Source of the DNA: an uncultured Erysipelotrichaceae bacterium
GTDB lineage: Bacteria > Bacillota_I > Bacilli_A > RFN20 > CAG-826
DNA: 59,314 nt
Assembly (NCBI GenBank): GCA_900315885.1
Contig: ONAT01000012.1
Location: forward strand, 1-59,314
Direction: 5' to 3'
The notes under the pieces are model-generated. The model made no database searches. It saw nothing but the letters and a program-made list of their open reading frames with translations, and was not told where the DNA came from. Of the stretch, positions 25,622-36,753 are shown piece by piece. A program made the position numbers and the translations under genes. The stretch's first letter is position 1; every line of letters starts with the position of its first letter.

Positions 25622-26626
25622 ATGGCAGACGAAATTATTGATTACAACGAAGAGGAATTAATGACGAAATTGCGTGCAAAACGTAGATTTCGTGGCCTTT
25701 TGATTGCAATTAATTTCGTTTTGCTCGGATATTTGATTTATCAAATTGGCTCAAGTATTGCTAATTTAGTAAAATCCGCTAAAAAGGTGGAAGGCATTGT
25801 AGCAATCTTAGATAAAAGCCAAAAAGAATCGCTAGGCATTTATGACCAATACGTTAAAGAAGATAAAGTATTAGATTGTGATTTTGCCATATATGGTGAA
25901 AAAATATATTTCACTAAAGATGTATTTAATAAGAGAAATTTAAAACCAGTTGATGATGTCCAAATTCTTAAAATGGAGACCGATAGCGATAACACTATTT
26001 TCCGTGAAGCGTTGCATTATGATAATGTTGAACCTTCTTTAAATTCGGGAATATCTTTACTTTATGACAAGCAAAACAAGCCACTTGAACAAGGGGATTA
26101 TCTCTTCTATAGCGATTACGTTAGCACTCAAGATTTTGGTAATGTTTTACGAGTTAAAAATCAACTAGATATGCAATATGAAATTTATTCTAAACCACTT
26201 GAAAACGATATGCGTATTAAAACAACGATTTATGCATATAAACACAATCCAGCTTTGGTTATGAATATTGAATACGTGACAGTGTTGCCAGATAATTATT
26301 ATGATGCAATAATTATTGGTGATGAAGATAAAGCAACAATTTGGAAAAACGAACATTTCAAAGACTTACAAGTTTTGATAAAAAATGAAATGAGTGAAAA
26401 AGAAATGTTTGAAGTGCATACGTCAGAAATTTATAAAATTGTTGATGATGTTGAAGATAATCAAGAACATATTATTTATTCATCCTCATTATTAAATGAC
26501 GGATATCAAAATAGTGATAATCGTTTCATTATTCAAAATTATGGCTATGCCAATAACGATGGCTATATGAGTGAATTTAATAACGAACATTATGTAGGTA
26601 AAAAAGCTTACATTATTGAATGGTAA
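25622..26626 (+). CDS. Single-pass membrane protein, unknown
   Basis: A 334-residue protein. An acidic N-terminus (DEIIDYNEEE) is followed by a basic patch and one membrane helix (about residues 25-47), leaving about 285 residues, probably outside the cell given the positive-inside flank RAKRRFR. The soluble part is rich in Asp, Tyr and Asn with no motif I recognise. AGAGGTAAAA is 5 nt before the ATG and the start is 12 nt after asnS, so it is probably co-transcribed with asnS. A strong bidirectional terminator follows. Confidence 0.6.
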   Translation: MADEIIDYNEEELMTKLRAKRRFRGLLIAINFVLLGYLIYQIGSSIANLVKSAKKVEGIVAILDKSQKESLGIYDQYVKEDKVLDCDFAIYGEKIYFTKDVFNKRNLKPVDDVQILKMETDSDNTIFREALHYDNVEPSLNSGISLLYDKQNKPLEQGDYLFYSDYVSTQDFGNVLRVKNQLDMQYEIYSKPLENDMRIKTTIYAYKHNPALVMNIEYVTVLPDNYYDAIIIGDEDKATIWKNEHFKDLQVLIKNEMSEKEMFEVHTSEIYKIVDDVEDNQEHIIYSSSLLNDGYQNSDNRFIIQNYGYANNDGYMSEFNNEHYVGKKAYIIEW

Positions 26627-26627
26627 A

Positions 26628-26653
26628 AAAACAGCACTACAATGTGCTGTTTT
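26628..26653. terminator. Bidirectional terminator
   Basis: AAAACAGCAC (26628-26637) pairs exactly with GTGCTGTTTT (26644-26653) around a 6-nt loop. T tracts lie on both strands. It separates convergent genes and overlaps the last codons of the minus-strand gene ending at 26637. Confidence 0.85.
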
Positions 26654-27290
26654 GTTGTGGCTCAGTAGGAGTAAGTGATTTTTGAAATACACTTTTTGAA
26701 AGTTTTCTTGCTTGAATATCACGAGCGACAAAGCCGACGAGATGTCCAATGTAGAGTATTAATCCCACTAAAAATAATGGAAATGATATATAAGTAGTTA
26801 ATCCTTCATATAAGAATTCACCTGTTACAAAGTGAGGGGCGTTTATAATGTCTGGCCATTTAGAAGGGATAAAAGTTTTAATTCCTAGTAAGCTAGCTTT
26901 TTCGGCATTAGCCCAATCCCATTGATAGAACAAACTTCCAATTCCTTTATCATTAGAGAAGTAGAAGGATAAGTCCCATGATTTGATAAAACAATATTGT
27001 AGCAACACTAATGCACCAAGTAAGAGTAATAATGATGGTAAACGAATTGTTTTATAAAATTTTTGGAAGTTTTTAATCCTTGCGATTTTTCTAAATTCTT
27101 TGCCATTTGTCACAAGATTAGCTTTCGTGACATCATACATATACGTATCGACATCTTTTCCTTGCTTAGCCATTATTTTTTTAACTAGATTTGTAAGAAG
27201 ACCTATTAATAAAAAGACAAGAATTACGACAAGGAAAACTGCAAGCAAGATTCTTTTATCGTTTTCGGTTAGTTTAATTAGCGTTATCAT
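26637..27290 (-). CDS. Multi-pass membrane protein, unknown
   Basis: A 217-residue protein with three or four membrane helices: about 13-37, 86-103 and 164-187 (counting from the ATG at 27290). The loop between the last two is about 60 residues and rich in Trp and Phe (SWDLSFYF, YQWDWANAEK). The family is not recognised. A GTG at 27302 is in frame, but GGAGG overlaps it too closely, so ATG 27290 is used. It overlaps the upstream gene by 17 nt, so translation is probably coupled. Last gene of a three-gene minus-strand operon. Confidence 0.55.
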   Translation of the reverse strand: MITLIKLTENDKRILLAVFLVVILVFLLIGLLTNLVKKIMAKQGKDVDTYMYDVTKANLVTNGKEFRKIARIKNFQKFYKTIRLPSLLLLLGALVLLQYCFIKSWDLSFYFSNDKGIGSLFYQWDWANAEKASLLGIKTFIPSKWPDIINAPHFVTGEFLYEGLTTYISFPLFLVGLILYIGHLVGFVARDIQARKLSKSVFQKSLTPTEPQQNSTL

Positions 27291-27657
27291 TATTAAACTC
27301 ACCTCCAGAAGGGTTATTTTGCTCTATTGGATTTTCATTTGGAACTTGATAATTGTTTTGATAAGCATTTGGATATGCGTTTTGATAATTGTTATTATTA
27401 GGAGCACTATTTATAACCGCATCTTTATAACGTTTATCATATTGTGCACGAGCCTCTAAGATATTTTTAGCTTTTTTATCAATATCTAAAGGATCTAAAA
27501 TGCTTTTTCCTTGAAAGAATTTAACAATATTAATGAAAAACATGACAATAAAACCAAGGAGAGTGTATACAAAATAAAGCGCTAGAACTAGAGCGATAAA
27601 AGGCGATAATAAAACTGTTAAGATACCAACGCCAAGTGTTTTTAATATCGATACCAT
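27274..27657 (-). CDS. Small membrane protein with Asn/Gln-rich tail, unknown
   Basis: A 127-residue protein. Two closely spaced hydrophobic segments (about residues 5-25 and 28-46) are followed by a charged segment and a low-complexity C-terminal tail from about residue 84, rich in Asn, Tyr, Gln and Pro with repeats of the type NAYPNAYQNNYQ. The tail resembles disordered cytoplasmic or surface linkers. GGAGGTG precedes the start. It is the middle gene of the operon, 21 nt after the upstream gene. Function unknown. Confidence 0.6.
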   Translation of the reverse strand: MVSILKTLGVGILTVLLSPFIALVLALYFVYTLLGFIVMFFINIVKFFQGKSILDPLDIDKKAKNILEARAQYDKRYKDAVINSAPNNNNYQNAYPNAYQNNYQVPNENPIEQNNPSGGEFNNDNAN

Positions 27658-27678
27658 AGCACAAACACCTCCATGTTT

Positions 27679-28578
27679 TTATTTTAGCATTATGTTTCTT
27701 TTTTTCATAGAAAGAAACAAAGAAAAAATGATAATAATTAGGCAAGGCATTAGAAGTAATAATGGAGCGTATAAGGTGAGATTTGCATCTATCATTATTA
27801 CTAGTAATATTACCATCAAAATAATAGTAATCGTTCCAATAGATATGAGAGCCTTTTTGTATTTTAATTGATTTGTAAAAAGAAGAAGTAAAGATAAAAC
27901 TAAAGTGAGAGATAATAATAGATACATTAAATCATTAAAGACAAAAATCGAAATAATGGTTAATAAAAATAAACCACAAGCAATATACGAATAAGCTATG
28001 CTTAACTCATCTGAGTTATTGATAGTAACTTTAAATTTGTTAATCTCGGAAGAAATAATGAGAAAACTAATTATATTTTGTGCTAAAGAAACCGCGAATA
28101 CAGTTGGTAAAAATAGTTTGTATGTTAGGTATTCTCTATTTTCTCCCAAAAATGTGCGGAAAACGTTAATAATACTTTGATTATTCATATAAATAGCGTT
28201 AATTAAAGGAATAGTTAATAAAGAAAAAACAAATTGGCAAAAAGAGGAAAGGAGTATAGCGGTGACAGAATTTACCTTTTTTTCTAAACATATTCCAAAT
28301 ACGCTTCCAGTTATTAAAGAAGGAATAAGTGTAAAAATTATGAAATCTAAACCATTTATGTTGATAATAAAAGTTAATAAAATTGAAGAGATATAATAAA
28401 TAGACAAATATTTCTTATCAACATGAAGAACTGTAATCGTAGTTACAAATGGCAAGAACACATAGAGAACAAGTGAAAAAGCCGGCAAATAGACCATTAA
28501 TAAGGCAAAAATAAAATTAAAAGCCGCCATTAACGCTATGAATGTAATGCTATTTGCTAAAGTTCTATTCTTTTTCAT
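27679..28578 (-). CDS. Polytopic membrane protein (possibly DUF2232/ECF S-component-like)
   Basis: A 299-residue, very hydrophobic protein with about eight or nine membrane helices. The N-terminus (SITFIALMAAFNFIFALLMVYLPAF) and the first six helices look like the S-component fold found in DUF2232/YybS-like proteins; the last third has three extra helices. This is a topology impression, not a motif match. An in-frame TTG lies two codons upstream, but AGAGG fits the ATG at 28578 better. First gene of the minus-strand operon. Confidence 0.5.
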   Translation of the reverse strand: MKKNRTLANSITFIALMAAFNFIFALLMVYLPAFSLVLYVFLPFVTTITVLHVDKKYLSIYYISSILLTFIININGLDFIIFTLIPSLITGSVFGICLEKKVNSVTAILLSSFCQFVFSLLTIPLINAIYMNNQSIINVFRTFLGENREYLTYKLFLPTVFAVSLAQNIISFLIISSEINKFKVTINNSDELSIAYSYIACGLFLLTIISIFVFNDLMYLLLSLTLVLSLLLLFTNQLKYKKALISIGTITIILMVILLVIMIDANLTLYAPLLLLMPCLIIIIFSLFLSMKKRNIMLK

Positions 28579-28678
28579 AAGCAACCTCTTTTTTTTATTT
28601 TAACATAAAATAAAAGGTGTATACATTATTTTCTCTAATTCGACAATTAAGATAACTATATTAAAGATGGTGATTATT

Positions 28679-29077
28679 ATGAGATTTAAAAGTATGTTTT
28701 TAGTTGGATTATTACTTACAAGTTGCGCAAGTGAAACTAGCAGTTATAAAAATAGAGAAAACGAAGACATTTATATTGATTTTGCTAGTGTTTTTGGCTT
28801 TAAAAGTGACTATTATTGCTATTTTCATCTTGATGGTTGCGAAGCTTGTTCGTATTTGACTTCTAAAATTGAAATTAAAGCAAGAGAATCTAATAATATT
28901 TATGTTGTTGATGCCTTAGTAGATTATAATGTTGGTTATCGTAGAGATGACATAATTGGTGTTGATAATGTAGCGAATATTACATTTGTCGGGTTTCCTT
29001 GCTTATATTACATTTCTAATCAAAAAATTAAGGCAATTTTTATTGGCGTAAACGAAATCACAAACGAACTTTTTTAG
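28679..29077 (+). CDS. Small lipoprotein with thioredoxin-like CxxC motif
   Basis: A 132-residue lipoprotein. The short signal ends in LLTSC, with the acylated Cys at residue 16. Inside it has FHLDGCEACSYLTSKI, a CxxC pair placed after a beta strand as in thioredoxin-fold proteins, and a later VGFPCLYYI segment where thioredoxins carry the cis-proline (here GFP). It may be a surface thiol-disulfide protein. The frame could start at 28667, but the ATG at 28679 gives a normal signal peptide. It stands alone upstream of pcrA. Confidence 0.6.
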   Translation: MRFKSMFLVGLLLTSCASETSSYKNRENEDIYIDFASVFGFKSDYYCYFHLDGCEACSYLTSKIEIKARESNNIYVVDALVDYNVGYRRDDIIGVDNVANITFVGFPCLYYISNQKIKAIFIGVNEITNELF

Positions 29078-29104
29078 TCGAGTTTTTCTATAAATAAAGA
29101 TTTA

Positions 29105-29127
29105 TTTAGCATAATATATATGCTAAA
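29105..29127. promoter_or_regulatory. Perfect 8-bp inverted repeat upstream of pcrA
   Basis: TTTAGCAT (29105-29112) and ATGCTAAA (29120-29127) pair exactly around AATATAT. It lies 27 nt before the pcrA start and includes a CATAAT that could be a -10. No T run follows, so an operator or leader hairpin is more likely than a terminator. It does not match the Bacillus LexA box. Confidence 0.35.
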
Positions 29128-29153
29128 ATAATTTAGAAGATTTGGTGATTAGA

Positions 29154-33369
<4,216 letters not shown>

Positions 33370-33382
33370 GTAGGTGAGATTT

Positions 33383-33679
33383 ATGAAAGAAATAACAAAA
33401 GAAGTATTAGAAGATGCGGCATCTCGCTTAATGTTTGAAATGTCGGATGAGCAATACGATACGTTAGAAAACGAATTTAAAATTATTATTAAACAGATGA
33501 AGTTAATTGGTGAAATTGAAGGTGTGGATGAGGCTGAGGCTATGACATTCCCTTTTGATGTTACAACTGATTATTTACGTGAAGATGTTGCCGAGACACC
33601 ATTATCAAAAGAAGAAGTTCTTAGCAACGCTAAAGACGTTTGTGATGGACAAATTAAACTTCCTAAGGTGGTGGGATAA
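33383..33679 (+). CDS. gatC: Glutamyl/aspartyl-tRNA amidotransferase subunit C
   Basis: A 98-residue small subunit that wraps between GatA and GatB and stabilises the complex. It contains the helical N-terminus (ITKEVLEDAASRLMF) and the family C-terminal pattern of a proline-containing loop then LREDVAETPLSKEEVLSNAKD. GTAGGTGA is correctly placed for the ATG at 33383; an upstream GTG at 33374 is not. Its TAA stop shares one base with the gatA ATG (TAATG), so translation is coupled. Confidence 0.9.
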   Translation: MKEITKEVLEDAASRLMFEMSDEQYDTLENEFKIIIKQMKLIGEIEGVDEAEAMTFPFDVTTDYLREDVAETPLSKEEVLSNAKDVCDGQIKLPKVVG

Positions 33680-35136
33680 TGAGTTATTTAGATTTAACAA
33701 TCAAAGAAATGCATGAAGCTTTAGTGAACAAAAAAGTTACACCATTAGAGTTAACTAAAGAAGCCATCGCGCGTGCAAAAAGCGATAACAACAATGCATT
33801 TGAAACAATTCTAGAAGATGAGGCTTTAGCAATCGCTAAAGAATTAAAAGAGCCAGAAGTTGATAATCTTTTTTGGGGAATTCCTATTGGTATTAAAGAT
33901 AACTTCTCCACTAAAGGTATTTTAACTACTGGTAGTAGCGAAATCTTAAAAGACTATGTTCCAGTTTTTAACGCTACAGTCGTAGAAAAATTATTAAAAG
34001 CTCACGCAATTCCAATTGCTAAGACAACACTTGATGAATTAGCAATGGGTGGAACTGGTACTACTGGACATAAAGGAATGACCTTTAATCCGTATGATGA
34101 AAAACATGAATTATTAGTGGGTGGCTCTAGTTGTGGCTCTGCAGCGATGGTTGCAAATAGCATTGCTCCATTTGCTTTAGGTTCAGATACAGGAGACTCT
34201 GTACGTAAACCAGCTTCATATGCTGGATTAGTTGGTTTTAAACCAACATGGGGCAGAATTTCACGTTTTGGACTTTTCCCTTTTGCTCCATCACTTGATC
34301 ACGTTGGTTTCTTCACTCGTTCTGTGGAAGATTCCGCAATTGCGTTATCTTTATTAGCGGGAAGAGATTTAAATGATGCTACTAGTTCAATTAAGCCAGT
34401 TGAAGACTATGCAAGTAACATTAATGATTCTATTAAAGGAAAAAGAATTGCTGTCATTAAAGAAGTTATTGATTCTTTAAATGATGAGCAAATTAAAAAA
34501 GCTTTCTTAGCATCAATTGAAGCTTTAGAAAAACAAGGTGCAATTATTGATTATGTTTCTTTCTCTTTAAAATTATTAGAGGCAATATATCCGACATACA
34601 TGGTTATATCTTGTGCTGAAGCAACATCTAATAATGCAAATCTTGATGGCGTAAAATTTGGACCTAGATATGAAGGTAATACATATCAAGAAGTCATGAT
34701 TAAAGCACGAACAAACGGATTCTCTGAATTAATACGTCGTAGATTTATTATTGGTAGCTTTGCTTTGATGCGTGAAAACCAAAACGATTTATTCTTACGT
34801 GCACAAAAAGCGCGTAGATTAATAGTTAATCGCGTTAATGAAATATTAAGTAATCATGATATTATCTATGTTCCTGCCGCTCCAACGACAGCACCAAAAA
34901 TCAATGCAAGTTCTGACCGTTTATCTGACAATTACTTAATTGCTGATAACATTTTAGTTCTTGGTAATTTTGCAGGTTTACCATCAATTACCCTACCAAT
35001 TGCATTGATTAATAATATGCCACTTGGTGGTAACTTAATGGGAAGAGCGTTTGAAGAAAAATTAGTGTTTAATGTCGCAAAAGCACTTGAAAATGAGATG
35101 GGTTTATATAACCTTTCAGCAAGGAAGGTGAAGTAA
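33679..35136 (+). CDS. gatA: Glutamyl/aspartyl-tRNA amidotransferase subunit A
   Basis: A 485-residue amidase-signature glutaminase that supplies ammonia to GatB for Glu-tRNA(Gln) (and possibly Asp-tRNA(Asn)) amidation. The catalytic triad is visible: Lys73 in GIKDNFSTKG, the cis Ser in GGSSCGSA (residues 148-155), and nucleophile Ser174 in SDTGDSVRKP. The usual family text is SDTGGSIRQP; the TGDSVRKPASY version here is the one I know from Mollicutes and is a useful lineage hint. It sits between gatC and gatB, 1 nt from the latter. Confidence 0.96.
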   Translation: MSYLDLTIKEMHEALVNKKVTPLELTKEAIARAKSDNNNAFETILEDEALAIAKELKEPEVDNLFWGIPIGIKDNFSTKGILTTGSSEILKDYVPVFNATVVEKLLKAHAIPIAKTTLDELAMGGTGTTGHKGMTFNPYDEKHELLVGGSSCGSAAMVANSIAPFALGSDTGDSVRKPASYAGLVGFKPTWGRISRFGLFPFAPSLDHVGFFTRSVEDSAIALSLLAGRDLNDATSSIKPVEDYASNINDSIKGKRIAVIKEVIDSLNDEQIKKAFLASIEALEKQGAIIDYVSFSLKLLEAIYPTYMVISCAEATSNNANLDGVKFGPRYEGNTYQEVMIKARTNGFSELIRRRFIIGSFALMRENQNDLFLRAQKARRLIVNRVNEILSNHDIIYVPAAPTTAPKINASSDRLSDNYLIADNILVLGNFAGLPSITLPIALINNMPLGGNLMGRAFEEKLVFNVAKALENEMGLYNLSARKVK

Positions 35137-35137
35137 G

Positions 35138-36565
35138 ATGAATTTTGAAGCAGTTATTGGTATTGAAATTCACGTTGAAATGAAAACAAAATCTAAAATG
35201 TTTTCATCCGCACCAGTTTTATTTGGTGCCGAACCTAATACCTTGGTTCGTCCACTTGATATAGCTTTTCCTGGCACGATGCCATTAGTGAATAAGCAAG
35301 CAGTTATTAACGCTATTAGAGTATCTAATGCTTTACATATGAGCATTGATAATGAATTATGGTTTGACCGTAAAAATTATTTCTATAGTGACTTACCAAA
35401 AGGATTCCAAATTACACAAGATAAAAGACCAATTGGTCGTGATGGTTATGTCGAAATTAAAACTAAAAATGGAATTAAAAGAATAGAGATTGAGCGTCTC
35501 CATATGGAAGAAGATACATGTAAGCAACTACATATGTCTAATTATTCATTATTAGATTATAACCGTGCTGGTACTCCACTTGTGGAAATTGTTTCTCGCC
35601 CAAATATTAGAAGTGGTGAAGAAGCAATGAAATATGTTGAGCAAATTAAATCTATTGTGCAATTCACTGATGTCAGTGATGGCAAAATGGAAGAAGGTTC
35701 TTTGCGTTGTGACGTTAATATTTCCTTAAGGCCTATTGGAAGCGAAAAATTTGGTACAAAAGTTGAAATTAAGAACTTAAATTCCTTATCTAATGTTGAA
35801 AAGGCTATTGAATTTGAAATTATTCGCCAACAAAAACTCTTACTTGCGGGTATGCCTGTTGAACAAGAAACAAGAAGATTTGATGAAATGCGTAAAGAAA
35901 CAGTGTTGATGCGTAAGAAGACTGATGCAGTTGACTATAAATACTTTACAGAACCAAATATTACGCCAATCAAGTTAAGCGACGAATTTATTAAAAACGC
36001 AATTGAAACATGTCCAGAGTTAGCAAGTTCTAAAAGAAATCGTTACATAAATGACTTAAATTTAAGCGAATATGATGCAGATATCTTATTACAAGATAAA
36101 GCAGTTTCGGAATATTTTGATGAGACAATCAAATATAACGCTAATCCAAAATTACTTGTTAACTGGATAATGGTTGATATTGCTTCTTATTTGAATAAAA
36201 ATAATTATTCAATTTCAGATTTAAAACTATCTCCGGAACATTTATCTGATTTAGTTAAACTAATTTCTGAAGGAAAAATTTCTTCTAAACAAGCTAAAGA
36301 TGTTTTCCTAGATATAGTGGAAACTAATGCATCACCAATTGATGTGGCAAATAAGTTAGGTATTGTTCAAATGTCTGATGAAAATGCGATTATGGATTTA
36401 GTTATTGAAGCATTGAATGAAAATCCTCAAGCTATTGAAGATTTCAAAAATGGTAAGGATCGTGCGGTTGGCTTCCTTGTTGGTCAAATAATGAAAAAAT
36501 CACGTGGCAAAGCAAATCCAGCGATGACATCAAAACTAGTTATTCAAGAATTAAAGAAAAGATAA
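35138..36565 (+). CDS. gatB: Glutamyl/aspartyl-tRNA amidotransferase subunit B
   Basis: A 475-residue kinase/transamidase subunit. The N-terminus FEAVIGIEIHVEMKTKSKMF, the segment DLPKGFQITQ, the IERLHMEEDTCK catalytic region, DYNRAGTPLVEIVS, and GTKVEIKNLNSL are all diagnostic. The C-terminal YqeY-like tail domain (about 330-475) binds tRNA. AGGAAGGTGAAGTAAG precedes the start. It ends the operon at a terminator. Because asnS is present in the window, the main role is probably Gln-tRNA formation; glnS was not seen here. Confidence 0.96.
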   Translation: MNFEAVIGIEIHVEMKTKSKMFSSAPVLFGAEPNTLVRPLDIAFPGTMPLVNKQAVINAIRVSNALHMSIDNELWFDRKNYFYSDLPKGFQITQDKRPIGRDGYVEIKTKNGIKRIEIERLHMEEDTCKQLHMSNYSLLDYNRAGTPLVEIVSRPNIRSGEEAMKYVEQIKSIVQFTDVSDGKMEEGSLRCDVNISLRPIGSEKFGTKVEIKNLNSLSNVEKAIEFEIIRQQKLLLAGMPVEQETRRFDEMRKETVLMRKKTDAVDYKYFTEPNITPIKLSDEFIKNAIETCPELASSKRNRYINDLNLSEYDADILLQDKAVSEYFDETIKYNANPKLLVNWIMVDIASYLNKNNYSISDLKLSPEHLSDLVKLISEGKISSKQAKDVFLDIVETNASPIDVANKLGIVQMSDENAIMDLVIEALNENPQAIEDFKNGKDRAVGFLVGQIMKKSRGKANPAMTSKLVIQELKKR

Positions 36566-36573
36566 AAATTAAG

Positions 36574-36627
36574 AACTCTCGATTTATATAAAGAAAATAT
36601 TTTTTGATTTAAAATCGGGAGTTTTTT
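36574..36627 (+). terminator. Terminator of the pcrA-ligA-gatCAB operon
   Basis: AACTCTCGATTT (36574-36585) pairs with AAATCGGGAGTT (36612-36623) with one G-T pair, followed by T residues to 36627. The loop is long (about 26 nt), which is unusual but compatible with termination. Confidence 0.7.
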
Positions 36628-36684
36628 AATGCTCAAATGTATTTATATATTATCTACTTTATTAATAGTGCTTTTTTAACTTGG

Positions 36685-36714
36685 TTGATTTTTTAGAAAA
36701 AATAATGATACAAT
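36685..36714 (+). promoter_or_regulatory. Promoter of the protease-like lipoprotein operon
   Basis: TTGATT (36685-36690), 18-nt spacer, then TACAAT (36709-36714) preceded by TGA, forming an extended -10. The start codon is 40 nt further on. A second AT-rich block with TATAAT follows at about 36726. Confidence 0.55.
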
Positions 36715-36753
36715 AAAAATACAAATATAATATATATGGGAGAGGGCTTTAAA

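Noticed and set aside
27100-27459. 119-codon plus-strand frame opposite the membrane protein operon
   Set aside because: It is antisense to two better-supported genes, has no ribosome binding site and a composition expected from the opposite strand.
29041-29153. LexA/DinR box controlling pcrA
   Set aside because: No CGAAC-N4-GTTCG-type sequence is present; only the TTTAGCAT/ATGCTAAA inverted repeat, which does not match.
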